64,000 nt of DNA from Bedellia somnulentella (taxonomy: Eukaryota > Arthropoda > Insecta > Lepidoptera > Bedelliidae). The first letter of the stretch is position 1. The number at the start of each line of letters is the position of its first letter. The stretch spans positions 8,556,001 through 8,620,000 of the forward strand of contig OY755178.1 in NCBI GenBank assembly GCA_963576735.1, read 5' to 3'. The position numbers and the translations under genes are program-made. The notes below the pieces were generated by a model. The model worked only from the letters and a program-made list of their open reading frames with translations, did not search any database and was not told where the DNA came from. Of this stretch, positions 23,001 through 38,000 are shown one piece after another.

Positions 23001-26000
23001 ATTCATATCAATCTATTTAATGCTAGGTAATCGAATATGTAGGAGTAAGAGTAAAGGCAGGTATTATTTTATAAAAGTGAAGCCCAACGGTACGCATTTT
23101 ATTTTATAAACCGGATGCATATTTGTGTACTACTACTAGCAATCCCACGCATTGTTTGGTGATATAAGTATGTGTTAAGCTACCTGTCCGTGTACATATA
23201 TTAATTTTATTTCGATAAAAACTAGCGACGTGGCTTTGAACCCTCGAAAAAACATAAGATACCCACGCGCTGGTCTCACTGCAATCTGTTCCACAGCGAC
23301 TTTGCAAGCACCCCACGCGCCGGGCACCCAGTGGGCGGTGCTCACGAGGGAAGTCGGACGGATTTCTTCCACCACGTCACAATCTTTGCCACCACCTGCA
23401 AAAATGGTTTATAACGTTAGATTTAGAACTTTACTATTAATGTATTTAAAATAAAATTTAAAAATGCTAAAAATACTTAATTATATAATTTAAAAATGCT
23501 TTCAAAATGCGAGTCGCATAAAGCAGATTCATTATCCTACGTATGTTTTTTAAGGAATATATTTTATGGCACGACTAGTTACTTTTAAGAACAGAATACC
23601 AATAAAAGAAGAGTAAAAATAACTTTTCCATACGACATGATGTGTTTAAACATTACCTTACCTCTTTATATAGGTTTGTTATTAGTTTATAAAGATTATT
23701 TCGTACCTTGAGGCAGTCTCCGCAGCCGTCGCGTCCGCACCAGCGCTCCGTCCGGCCGAGGTCGCCACGGCAGCCACTCCGCCAGCGAGCATTGTTCGCG
23801 AATTATGCAAATCTTGGTTGTACCGACGTGAGAGGTATCTCCGCAATACCTGGAACAAGAATAGCTTAAATTGGCGTGCTTGGTATTTTGACTATGATGT
23901 TTGTATACTTAAGTTATACTTCAGTCTTCGCTCTTCACTTAATACAACAAAACATTGTTGAATATATCCTTTTCTAGATTTGTATTTTGTTAGTCCTATT
24001 TATACTTTTTTGTACGTATTAGATTTATGTTATTTTATATATACTGTTTTAGCTTTCTTTTGAGAAGGGAAAGCCGAATTAAGAGGTTTTTATAGAAAAT
24101 ATCTGAAGTGTTAGAAGTTGTGATATATTTATTTGAACTTTGATCAATCAACAACTGCTTCTATTTTCGTTTTTGTACTGCTTCACACCAAGCTACATTA
24201 AATCTAAATTAAAATAAAACTAATTAATTTAATAAGCGACTAACTTTAAATTCAAAATGTAATTTTGAACGGGCTATGAAAAGGTTTCTCTTAAAATTCA
24301 TGTCTCGAGTCTCGACCTCCTCGTCTTCGTCCTCTCTGAAACTTAAATTGGGTCGAAATGTGCCAAGAATATATCAATACTTGATAAGAATCATATTTTT
24401 TCACATGACAAGGGCAACAGCTTTGTCATTTTTGTGAATTGATTTATCTTTAACTATTTAGATAGCTCAGTGAGAATGACCTAAAATAAGACAAGTATTA
24501 GTTCAAATCCTAACACGAATCTTTATGAAGATTGTGCTGAGTAGTGGAGGAAAAAAATTGCAGAGTTTATACTTTTTTATGTGCGCCATTGGCATACATA
24601 TACTCACGGTCATTAATCCCAAAAGGGGGTAGCCAGAGCTTTAGACCTAGAAACTCTTCACCCTTAGTCGCCTCTTACGACACCCGTGAGTAGAACGGGT
24701 TACTGACATTCTAAGCCGGCACTAAATAAATGCTTCATATCCTTAAAAAGCTTCCTTAGGCGTTATTCCTGCAAAACGGGTAAAAAGTGGGTACCCTCAA
24801 CACGCTAGATGATAGAATATCATAGAACCCTTCAGGGCTAGTAACACTAATTATAATAAGTATAATTATATGTTACATATTAGTAAAAGAATATTGTATA
24901 AGTATCTCACACTAACATTTGTTCGACGAATTTCCCATCTTTGCTCCGGCATTGTACTTGTCGTCGCTGGATCCCGAGACTTGGAGTGTGCACGAGAGAG
25001 TCAGCCAGGTCCAACCTGTTGATATTTCACAGTTAAATCTAAATTTATGAAAATAAACTCATCCAATGTCAACTGCTGTTAACTACCGAGGTTTCATTTA
25101 TATATGTGTTGCAAAATAAATACTAAGGCGTTTTTAAATTTTAAAAAAGCGTGACTTAGTGAAAACCGAACCTCTTAATATGAGTTTTTTTTAAATAGTC
25201 CTTATTATTTTAAAATAGTGAAGCCTTTAAATAATTGCACCACACAAAACGTATCAGCAATGATCGCTATCAAAGTCAGGGTGAGCTACTGAACCGTACA
25301 CCTATGCTCAAAAAATTATTGTATTAACCCATAAAAGTGTAGCGCTCTCGATAAAGCAATACAACAGATATAGTTTTCCAATAGAGTTTTTCCTTGTGTT
25401 GTTAAAAGCACTTACTTTCGGAACGGTCTCCCAAGACGCTCGACGTCGGCGAGAGGTGAGGGGGCGCACTCCGTCCATTGACCCACAAATACTGTGTAGT
25501 CCTCCTCCTTGCCTCCTGAAACAATGAGATTTACTTATTAATTTTTCAACAACAAGAATATAAAAGGAATTAACATTAAGATTGGTCAACCGAGACAGAC
25601 GAGTAACACTGTTGAAAGAGATTTTCTTTACTTTGGGAACGTTACGGGTTCTTTTAGACATATAAGATTATTATAATTCAATATTTGTTACCTTTCTGCT
25701 GTAAAATATTGTATATTTAAGGCTATAAATTTGGTAATTATAATATAAGTGATATATATCTTCTTATTTAAGAATGGTATTGGTTAAAATTTTTATTTAA
25801 TATTAAAACACATGCTTGCAAAGTAATATTTAATATCATATTACTATGTTTTTTAAATTTTAAAGTGAAAATTAATATAATTAATGACATTTTACTTTTA
25901 GTTGTATTTTTTTATTAGTGAAGGAGGAATTAATGTGGATTGATTTTGTCAAATTGTTTTACTTCAACAGCCTTGAAAAATTACTCTTAAACAAAATTAT

Positions 26001-29000
26001 CTTGAAAAGTTGGAGCAGTCCATGCAAGAGGCCAGACATGCGATATTTTATAACTTTTCGTTTCAATAAGCCTTTTTGGGCAAGCTGCCAGCGCTTCATA
26101 TTTGAAAGGAGGCCAAGGGTGGATCTTGTTTGAGGAAATCGAAAAGTTTCGGCATCACTTCCACTTCCTAGAATATGAAAATTGCATGAAGTTTGAAACG
26201 AGGTAGAAATAGGAATATTTTTTAAAATTTTAAGTATTAGAGATATGTTTAAGGTCATAGATATTTAGTGTGTCTTTTCAGTTCCTTTTATTTAAAGCAA
26301 CTCAACTCAGCACAACCTTCACACCGTAAATCTCGCCGATGCAGTGGCAGAGATTCTAATACTTGTGATCAGCTCGTGATTTTAAGCTGCTTTTGCAAAT
26401 TCAGTTTTTTATCATAATTTGCGCTGCCCTCATTCATTGGCTTTCTAAGACCATAACCAAGTCATCTATCCTACGTGTAATGCACCGTCCGGAAAGTTGC
26501 CGCCACTCACAGAACATAAACCCATTTTGGTAACTCTTTAGAAAAACACTGGTTTTTAATTTAATACCCATTGTACTACTAAAAGCCCTATCAACATCGT
26601 CACTTGCAGCACTGTAAGGAACATAAGCTTATTCTACGATACATAGCATTGAAACTGTTATATCCTTGGGGATAAAACAGCATCAGTGCTTCTCTGTGAT
26701 ATATTCAAAACAGGCTCTGTCTGAAAGGTTTCCCCAGACTGAATTCAGCTGTAAATATCAGATGCGTCTCCCACACTAACGCCTTCTCTTGAAGTCAAGT
26801 AATGTATATGTATAAATAAATGGAATGAAAATTATAGAGATTTAATATAAACTTTAAATTCCTGTAATTACGTTTCCCGTAAGAATTTCTGGTAATCCTT
26901 ACGTATGATACCCTTAGATCTATTGAGGAGTCTATAATACCAAATTTCAACATGATGGAATTAAAAATGCAGAATTTTCATACGACCTTCAATTTCCTGT
27001 GATTCTCGGTCCCGAACAAATTTCCGGGATCTTAGTGTTGACCTAAAGTACTAAAAATATGTATATGCTTAATTTCAGCTGTCTAGGCTCAGCCGTTTAG
27101 GCGGTGTGCTGTGTTTCAGTGAGATAGTCAGAACGGAACGATTTTATACATAGAGATATCTATGCATAAATCTGTTGCTGTGTAGTGTCGGCTTAGAATA
27201 GCACTACCCCATTTCTTCCGGTGGTGGGTGTACGTAAAAGGCGACTAACGGTATTGAAGCTATTAAGGAATTTTTGGACCCATCACCAACAACCTTTATT
27301 TTACCATCTTTTCCCCACTCAACTTTCCAAAAATGGTTGAGGAATTTCTAATTCCTTAGCTCTGGCTACCCCTCCTAGGGATTTACAGCCGTGAGTGACT
27401 TTATGTATGTAGATATCTATGTATATAAAAAGCAAAACCGACTGACTGACTTAGAATCTATGCACAGCCGAAACTACTATACCTAGAAATTTGCAATATT
27501 ATATCGAAAATTAATAAAAAAATCTTAAACTCCAAAGTCATCTAAAATTATTGACATGGTGAATATTTTTCTATGCTAATAAGATGGTTAGTCAAAAGCT
27601 AAAATAAAAACCTTGATTTTTAGATCAACAGAGTGTCATGATGTAAGTTACAAATATGAATATTAAAACGTATGTAAACGAAAAAAATTGATGATAAAAA
27701 ACAACTTGACTTTTCAAGGTAGTTAATAGTATTTTTTTCAGAAATTAATTAGTGAAAATGATTGTCAGACCATTTTTTATGCTGTTTCTATTATGTGCTC
27801 AGTTGGATAGCAACTGACAGGCTTACAACATGTAATGAATAATACGCTATCATGCGTCACCTAGTGATTTATTACCACATATTTCAAGGCTGTACAAATA
27901 CAAAACTCTATTTTATATAGGTAGAAATATATGGGTCACACTCGCACCAATGTTCAACTATCCGATAGATGTTTTATTAAGCTGACGTTGATGGTAATTG
28001 CAAGTAAAAATATAAAGATTAAATGCTGATTGCATACTATAATAAATAGATTAGTTGTAATTTAATAATGTTTTTAACAATTCTTCATTCGTAAGCCAAT
28101 AATGTATTGAAAGGGGGAATAAATAAATCGCAGTAAAGGATAAATCTAATTCCTTTAGTTGACTCGTACGGCATCCAGAGCAAGATGCGGCACCTAGATA
28201 GACCGGGTAGCTCTATTCGAAGCTTGAAAACTGTGTTTCTTTTTAATTCCATCATGGTTTCGACCTTATCCTTAAAAAAGGATATTTTTGCTGTACTCCA
28301 CCTCACCGATCTGGTGCGGGTTGGCAGGCTCACGTCTACGACGGCTTTATATGCTTTTGAAACATTGAATCTTTTAGGTATTAGATGATTCAGCCCGAGT
28401 TTCAAACTGATTTGATTCTTATAAATAGAATTTGTGCATAATATTGAACCCTATCTCCACATTCTAAGGCGAGCGCTTTAACCGTTGCCAAGGAGGCAGT
28501 TGCTTTCTAAGCTGCTTATAATCTACCTACGTATCATACATTATAATGGCACTCCGTAGCTTGCGGGCGTGCCTGTAAATCCTATTTCGAGATTGAAAGC
28601 AAACTTTTCACTTATCCTTGCAGCTTCATAATTCAATTTATTGTCTCTCTCGCACTTCACAGAACAGCTATATTGCTGTTTCGCTCATTATTGCAGGCTG
28701 CCGCTACAGTTTCCCGCTTAATTGATTAAATTTCTGCTGTTTACGAGACACCATTGGCTTGACTCTCTTAATGAATACTTACAGTAATAATTTTATCGTT
28801 GAAAATTAAATTATGAATTTTATTGAGTTAATTATATTTCCTGCTATTTACGGCACAAAGGCATAATTGAGATCAAATTAACAAAGAAGAAACAAAACAA
28901 TGTAATATGCCTGTATTGTATTAAATACGTATAATTCTGATACAACAGTTAATTTTAACGAATTTTATACCTTTTCCAAATTCTTTTTGCGTTCTTATAT

Positions 29001-32000
29001 AGTGTATTTTTTTAACAGAGGATTATAAATAAAATACTTGGTGAGAAATGAATTTGCAATATAAAGCGTCATAAAAAAGTTATGATAGATAAATGTGAGC
29101 TAGAAAGAGAGTAGATATTAGCTAGATTAATATCGACGTTTATTGCTTGGTTCGAAGAATTCATCTCTGTAGCATTTATAATACTCGCTTTTACCTGAAA
29201 TTCTAAAACGGGAGACGAACCATTTTGCTCGTCGCCGCGGTAATCCTATTTAATTGAGAATATTGAGCGGAAAATGGTTTTTTGATTTCATAATACTCGG
29301 AATTTTCCACCAATGCCACTTGGCAAATGCTACCCAAATGGTCGAAAAATAATTTCTTCATTTTGAGTAAATATTGAGTGTATGAAGGACTTTGGAATTG
29401 AGTTTTTCTACTAAGCTTTCTACCAATTGGGATTTGAATTTAAATAAAAAAAAATGAGGCAAATATCGGCTCATTTTATCTGTACGAAAATTGCTTTGCA
29501 ATTCCGCCTTGAAAAAATAACGCTATCCCTTCCTAATATGGTTGTACGAACCATCCATAGGTTTCAGAGAAAGTTAATATTGGATAATTATAATCGTTGG
29601 AGATGGGTCTCCAATCGCCTCGCCCAAAAGCCACTTAAAATAGCCTCATACCATTAGTCGCCTCTTATGGCACCCATGTGTAGAAAGGGGTAGTGATATT
29701 CTAAGCCGGCGCTACACGGCATTAATATTGGATATTTGGCCTTATATTGTAGCTGTGATGTGGCTTAGATAACACTTTCTTTCTGTCGGTGTCATAAGGG
29801 ACTACTTAGGTTTTAGGTACATTTTAAGTGTTTTTCGCGGGGACTAAACTTTCAACAGTAGCAAGAGCTTCCAATTCTCATTTTTTCTTGGTGTTTTTGA
29901 CGTGAGTATATGTGAATGCACCATGCCTTTTCCAAAAAACATTTGTTAAAAATTTATGAGAAATAGACGATTTAAAAGCTCTGCCTACCCCTCCCTGTAT
30001 TAAAACTAAATCATCACATCTTCTGATGTAACTAAATTTAATAACATTGAAAATTTGGTAAAAACATAAAAACATTTTATAGAAATTACATTTTTAAGTT
30101 CAAGTACAATTGGTGATCTTATCACTTAAAGCGATCTTTTCCATACAACCTTTGGATGGTAAGTCCAGTTAACGAATGGTTAACGATAGGTACAATTACA
30201 TTAAATAAATACGAGGGGCATGCCAATAGAAGTTAGATACTCTTTTCTCATTTGATTGACACTGGCAAGCTATACACCATCTTATAGGCTGGTTTTTTAT
30301 TAACATATTTGAATATAGAACACTTCTTTTATTTATTTTTTATTTGAATGAGCATCATTTTTCCGAGAATCTGGCGGTAATTCACTTGCAACAATGGAGC
30401 TCAGTCGACGTGATTTATTATGACTTTAAAAAAGGTTTAAAGCCTCAAGAATGTTTTGAACTTTTGGCTTCTACTTTTGGTGAGTCTGCTTGTACCCGAG
30501 CAACAGTATTCAATCGGTTTGCTGAATTTAAAAGAGGACGGGAATGTCTCGAAGATGAAGCGAAGACAGGACGGCCGCCAACCGCAGTTACGCAGAACTT
30601 TTGGCTTCTACTTTTGGTGAGTCTGCTTGTACCCGAGCAACAGTATTCAATCGGTTTGCTGAATTTAAAAGAGGACGGGAATGTCTCGAAGATGAAGCGA
30701 AGACAGGACGGCCGCCAACCGCAGTTACGCAGAACTTTTGGCTTCTACTTTTGGTGAGTCTGCTTGTACCCGAGCAACAGTATTCAATCGGTTTGCTGAA
30801 TTTAAAAGAGGACGGGAATGTCTCGAAGATGAAGCGAAGACAGGACGGCCGCCAACCGCAGTTACGCAAGAAAACGTTCGTGCAGTCGAAAAACTTATTA
30901 CTTTAAACTTAATATAAAAACCGACGAATAACATATGTAGAGCTAGAGCGAGAACTAGGAATTGGATCAGCAGTTGTTCGAGATGGGTGCCGCACAAACT
31001 TACCGATGAGTAGAAAGACCGTCGGGTGGATTGGTGCCTATTCATGACAGATAAATTCAACGCAGGCGAGAAAAAAAACGTATATGATATACTGACTGGT
31101 GACGAAACATGGCTATATAACTATGATCCCGAATCAAAGTGACAGTCGGCTGTATGGTGCTTTGAAGACGAGCCAACTCCAACGAAATGTCACCGTGGAC
31201 GAAGCACACAGAAACAAATGGTCGCCTCGTTTTTCTGCAAAACAGGTCATATTGCTACTGTTGTGCTAGAGAATGAAAGAACGGTGAACTCCGAATGGTA
31301 TGTGACAGTTTGTGTTCCAACAGTAATATCAGCTTGCTGTGACAAGCGACCGAAGTCAGGAATCCGGCATCTTCTCTGGCACCACGACAATGCGGCGCCG
31401 CACACGTCTGCCAGAACACTAGAATTTTTCAGCTCGAAAAATGTGTCAATTGTCCCTCACCCGCCAGAGGAGAGGGAGAGAAAGGGGAAGAGGTTTGAAA
31501 TCAAAGAAGATGCGCTCTGGTTGCCTATAATTTCGAGATTACTGAGGTATCTAAAGAAGAGTGGTCACAGGTATTTTCCAATTGGTTCAGACGTATGGAA
31601 AAGTGTATACGTGTTCAGGGTGAATACTTTGAAAAGATCGATGCTTGTAATAAAGAACAAATTTTATAATTGTTGAGTATCTAGTTTCTTTTGGCATGCC
31701 CCTCGTACTCGTATATATAATACTAAACAAAAATATCATACATGCAGACATACACATACACATATATTCACCCATTAGTTCCAATTGCTGTAGGCAAAAA
31801 CACTTGATCGCTACTAAAAAGTATACGTAATTTAGAACATCTGGTACACGTTTCAGTCGATAAAACCATCGGTAAAAGTTAGTGCCAAATAAAGCCAACG
31901 AAATCGTCGGAGTTTTATTTGAAAAGGGAAGGAAGTTATTCGTCTATTTCAAAATAGTCGCCCATTTTATGGTTTGGTTTGTCAACCACGTTCGTCTTAA

Positions 32001-35000
32001 TGGCAGAATCCTCGTGTAATAGATATTTTATGACAAGGAGAGATAAGTCTCCTATTTCTGAAGAACGTTTCAAAGGTTTGCTACGCTAGCTACTTATTCG
32101 CTTTATCGTTATTATAGATCAGCAGAAAGATGATTGCGCAATTTAACTAAGTTCACTGTCTCGTTCAAAATATGACAGATTTTGGTATTCATAGGCAAAT
32201 GGTATCTCAGTTCAGAATCTTAAGAAATATGTTAATTGATTATATCTATGTATTGTATCTATACTATATACAATATTTCTATTGTAGCTTTATTTAAAAA
32301 AATAAAAAAGGCAGGTATAGATTTAAAACAAATAATTCCCCAAATCGTCTCTAACGGAGGTTGAAAGTGAAGATAGGGTAAGAGTAGGAGCAGGAGGAGA
32401 AAGCTGCGTATTGTCGGGTTAGAATAAGATTCCAGTAGATACTACTATGTTTCCTCCACAAACTTTGTTACAATTATAAAAAATATGAACAGCGTTTAAT
32501 CATAATAATCTACTTTGTTTTATCTAAAGACAGTAACAGTAACTTGCCTTCTCGTAATGATCACTTTTATACATTAAAAACCCACCCAAAGTATATTGTT
32601 TAATGAAACATTGCATTTAGCATACCGTTGCTAGGATGCACTAGTTTCCGGGAGATTGCTGATTGCACTGAGGTATTTGCAGCCAAGCCTTACTGTTCGT
32701 CGAGCACGGCATTGTGGTTGATATCTCGCTTCGCCTCACAGCGAATGGTGACGTTTGTACGTGGTTATACACTCTTTGGTGTGTACTTGTGAATTGTGTT
32801 ATATTCTATATTGTATGCTGTAGGGTTATTTATTTAGGTGTCATTGCCACAAATATAGGACTGACTGAAAACCAGTGTTATGAGGTAAAACTCATCATCA
32901 TCAAATTGAGTCAGAATCCTATTCGTTGTTTTTTTTTATGTAGCAGTAATTTAATTTGCAGCAGCGAATAAACATTTTCTTTTCTTTTTCCTCTTTCTTT
33001 TTACTTTATTATGATACTAGTGGATCGTCCCAGCTTCGCACGGGTAGCGTTGGTTTTTATAAATATCTGAGGTTTCTTTCTTCAGTCACTGCTCAAGCAT
33101 TGTGAAATTCAGCGCAATGTTTTCAATTTATTAAATTTATAGCACTCCCTAAACAGTGTAGTTTGGTGATTTTAAATGCGCTTTGATGAACGGTTCAGTA
33201 TTTCCGTTTAATAGCAAATTTTGGAATAAAACGCTATGAAGTATTTATAACAATCTAAAAAATTAATCATTACTTTTTGTAGGATGCAACTACTGGCGCC
33301 ATCTAGTATGTTATATGTAAATTAGTAACGATTTGGTTTTGATCACGGGCGCGATGGCTTATTTTATGTATAATTTCGGTGTTTATCTACCGATTTCTAT
33401 GATTCTTTTTTTATTGAATAGGTAATAATGTTACCTTTTTTAAATTTGGGATGAGTGAGAGGTTTACAAACGTAAGAGTAAACAAATATAATCAGAATGA
33501 TCCGAACTGCTAAGCTATCAGGAATTACACGTGTTATTGTGAGTCAACCGTAAAAGATAGACATAAACTGGTGAGAATTTTTTTTTAGATAATTTTATGA
33601 AGAATATTTCCGTCACACATGATTTCTATGTAAGTTTAACCATTGAGGCTGCACACGCGACGGAAGCTTAAAAAATGTAGTAACTTCTCCCGTTTTCCCA
33701 AAATTTCCCAAAATTCCCCTTTACTACTCTGTTGGAAAGTATGCAAAAACCTGCGCAGGTGTATGAAGAATATTTGTACCAAGTTTCGTTAAAATCCGTC
33801 GAGTAGTTTTTGTTTCCATAAGGAACATACAAACCGACAGACAGACAGACAGACAGACAGACAGAAAGACAGACAGACAGACAGACAAAAATTTTACTGA
33901 TTGCATTTTTGGCATCAGTATCGATCCCTAATCACCACCTGATGGTTATTTTGAAAATATATTTCATGTACAGAATTGACCTCTCTACAGATTTATTATA
34001 AGTATAGATTGTACTTTATTCAGCAATGCTAATCATTCAAAAATGACTTTTTGAATGATTAGCATTGCTGAATGCTGAAAAAAGAAACCTTTTTGTCCTC
34101 CATGTGCTACTAAATCACTTCATCAGTGACACGTCCAGGAAATTATAATTACGAAACTGATCCCGATAATTTATACACTTGAAGCCTTGCCCATTAGGGA
34201 TTTAGAATTCAATTTGCATGGTTATAAATCAGTTTTATCAAGTACTTTTTTGTGATGACTCTGCACGTGCTCTGCACACATATTAATGTTCTTTTTTCAA
34301 ATTTGCTTCCTGTTCACCATTACTGATCTGGAGTTTTTCAGTCTAAGCTTGAAAATTGTTTAATAGAATCCCAGCTGGTTGAGTTGAGAGACAGTTGATT
34401 ATAACTTAATATCCACATTAACCAATTGACACATATATTTGCGAGTGTGTGTGCAAGATACAAGAGAGCCAAGTTCTGGCTGAATCATGATTTGCATACT
34501 AATTCCACATAGCTGCGGCTGAGGACTGTTTCACTGTAATTAATATGGAAATTGGTGTTCACGTTCCAATTTGCCAACTACCTCACTCATCTTTATTGAG
34601 ATAAGTAATTAATGGCTAATTGCTTCCTTCTTCTCTAGTGTTTTACGCTAAACATTTATTAAATCTTTAAAAAATAAATTTACATGTAGCCGATGTATAA
34701 ATTACTCAATATCACTCACGGATTTACACATATATTCAAGAAGAATATGCACATATCATATCATTTTTGTTACATTAATTAAGTACAAAAAACCTCTTGT
34801 TGCAGAGATCGTAAGTTAATATTATGCTTAGAAATTAATAAGCAATTATGTAATAAGCTGATTCTTATGTTTTTCTATCGTTAAGTGAAAAAGGTGGTCT
34901 AACCCTAGCATATATGAACAGCTAACGTTTGCTGGGTCGGCTATTATTTTATATAATAAATGATGGTAAATTATGTTAGGATCGTTCAAAGTGGCGATCG

Positions 35001-38000
35001 ATAGTCTCTGCCTACCCCAATGGGAACTAATGGCGTGAGTATATGTATGTATGTATACAAAAAGTAGAAAATATTATATTAATTTCAAAACGTTAATAAT
35101 CTAAGACCTTTATCTCTGTTCAGATTTCCAGAAAGCTCTCTTCAAGAGAGTCAGAATAAGTATTAAAATTACAATATTTTCAAAGCTTGGCATGAAACAT
35201 TTTTCAACAATGAACAGGAAAGCATATACTTTCAGACGTCGTTTTAATGATTTTTATCCTTCTCAAGTTGGGGTGAGACGAGATACCTGGTTCATTGAAC
35301 CGGTATGTATTTAATACCATCTGTATGAATACTCAGTACGCGATAGAGCAGACGAGCGCGGATACGATTGGCGGTGTTATGAGTAGGGTGGGAAATATCG
35401 TGCTGTACTTGGCGATCCTGGTATTTTCAATTTCAATTTGTATCTGATGCTTTTGCGATAAAATGATTGATAAAGTGATCGGAAATTGTTTTAAAATTTT
35501 ACACACCTTTAGTGTAATACACAATGATCCAGAAATATTGTGTTTATTGTGAGATCGTTTGTCAAGATGTTATGATATATTAAGGTTTATAATACTTCCG
35601 GCTTTATGTGGTTGAGACCAGCCTAGTCTATCTGCAAGTTCAAATTAATGAAAACGTTATTGATTTTGAAAACGCCATTGTAAACAAGGAAGATTCAAAT
35701 TTAGTATGCCTTAAAGAATTGCGGAGAGTGATTATGCTACATGATAAGTAAGATTCTGAAAGATTTTTCTTGTAATTATATTGGTTGCAATGGAAATACA
35801 AAGCTATTATTGTGGTACAAAGTGTTTTATGTACATTTAACATAACCGATACCCGCTTCGATACGATAAAACAAATGAAACAAAACTATTGATTTAACAT
35901 AATTCAATTGAGCCCAGCAAACAATAGAGGCTATGAGTCGAGAAATTCCCCGGGTCAGCAGTTCCACGGGCGCCGTGCGGGTCAGTAAGCACACGAGAGA
36001 ATTTCCGAACAGACCTCGCATCCCGGAGGAATAGCACGCGCGCTATTTTATCGTCACGATATCGGTTAGAATGAGATGACAGTATACGAATTAAGTAAGT
36101 GCGTAAAAGATGGCTGTTTTATACGACGCAATATCTAGTTAAAAGATCGCTCGTACTAGCCATGCAGGGACCTCGACAAAGGACGAAATGATCCTATCAA
36201 TACACCGAATATTGAATGTGTTACTTGTTTCAAACGTTTTGGGACAAGCGGGTTATTAATAAGATCTTTAGAATAACATGGCGCGGCGTCGGTTGAGGGA
36301 AGTTGTATTGAATTGGTTGGATTGAAATCACGATCCAAAAGTCCCGAGTTTAACACCTGGGGAGAACCTATTTTAATTTATTTGGTGAGATTTATCCTAG
36401 TATGATTAGGACTTTGCACGGTAAATTCCCTATTATTAGCCTTTGGTTCCGGTTACAATCCGCGGAAATAGTCGCTACGTCTGTTGACCGCTACACTAGG
36501 CTCGGCTTGTGAACTATGACCTAATCACCCTATTCACAGTTGGTCGATCCGATAGATGAGTCATACTTATATGACCTGTAAGTAAATTTGAATCTACGTA
36601 CTACTTGCGTTTTCAAATAGAGTGGACATTATTCTTTCTGTATGATGAAAAATGGGTTGTCTGGAAGAGATCGCTCTTAGTGATAAGACCGCCAGTTGTA
36701 CTTTGGCTTTTGTACCGATCTTTTCTTGTAATTGTTATTTTTTTGTTATATGCAATAAAGAGTTTTATTATAATTATAATTAAAAACTAATGAAAATTTA
36801 GTTTTACCCAAAACCTAAAACAAAAAACCTGTATTTTCGAAGGTATAATATAACTTATACTTATTTTTTAGTTATTTTAAAGAAAGGTATAAAAATTTCA
36901 AAGAAAAACATTTCATTTTCTTGGCTCCCAAAGGGCAGACAAAAGATTAAATTGTCACGGAAGGTGGTTACCCCGAAGCCTTTCATTCGTAGATAATAAC
37001 AAAAAATGGGTTCGAACCTTTTGTGAATCTGCTGAGTATCAGTATACCCTTCTCAGGATGTCAGCTCATTAATGAAAATATTTAAAACAAAGGCTTAGTG
37101 AGATTCAGGTTAAATAATGTATGGAAAATATTTTTTATGGATATAATGACAAATCGTTGCGTATTTTGTCTTTTGTATACACTTTTTATGCCTTCTAAAT
37201 TTAAATAGTTGTCAAAGTAAGAGGTACTAGGTAAGAGGTTTTACTCTATCTTTTCAAGGTAATGAGCAATGAAAGTTATACTACAGTGGGTATAATAAAA
37301 CTAATGCTAAATCGGAATGGGTCAAGTACGTAAACATAAACATAAACGTTCACGCCGAATATCCCCGAAGGGGTTGGCAGAGGTCTAATACTTCTGAACA
37401 TCACGTGACATTGTCACCTGGCGTTCAGAGTACCCACGTTTTGCATGACGATGATGATGATGAGTAACGGTGAGGGAATACATCGTGAGGAAACACACAT
37501 GGCTGAGTTGTACTTAGTCATGTGACCGTGTATTCGTACAAAACGGCGATAGGCCTGCCCCCTATCACGTGAGTACACTGTCCAAGTACGTAAAATAATA
37601 TCGAATGACAGATTTAAATTAAAGATGTGTACTGGTTACTGGAACATCAACAAATTGAAATAACAATATTCTAGGGTACCATCAGAAACCTTGTCGGTTC
37701 AGCGTTAGGTCTTAATATTCTGGTAGTTTAAAACACCCATTCAGCATCTTTAAATTGAGCACAAACGACAAAGATATGCATTTCAGGATTCTATCAGTTT
37801 CTGTTGCCGTATTATTTTCTACTAGAAATAGAAGCAGTGCTTAAGATAAGAGTGTAATTGAGTAATTTTAATGAAGTTGATCGACGATGCGGTTTGAGAC
37901 ACATCTCAAACCACCTTTATTTTGCATCTGTTCCCCTCTTTACTTCCAATAGTAGCAGAGGAATTTCTTATTCTTATTCTGGATACCTTTTCTACGGATT

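Noticed and set aside
23230..23454. Plus-strand frame over TSP1 exon 5
   Set aside because: Shadow of the minus-strand exon, which has matching splice phases and TSP1 motifs.
26300..26800. Segment with possible minus-strand coding look (SAASDDVDRAF)
   Set aside because: Interrupted by stops, no recognisable domain or splice sites.
28085..28405. 106-codon minus-strand frame with RTRSVRWSTAKISFF
   Set aside because: Opposite strand is also open and the region resembles a dispersed repeat, but I could not name the class or find a start context, so no gene is claimed.
33724..33915. 63-codon frame with LSVCLSVCLSVC
   Set aside because: Translation of a (GTCT)n microsatellite inside the Helitron-like repeat; the same occurs at 49146.
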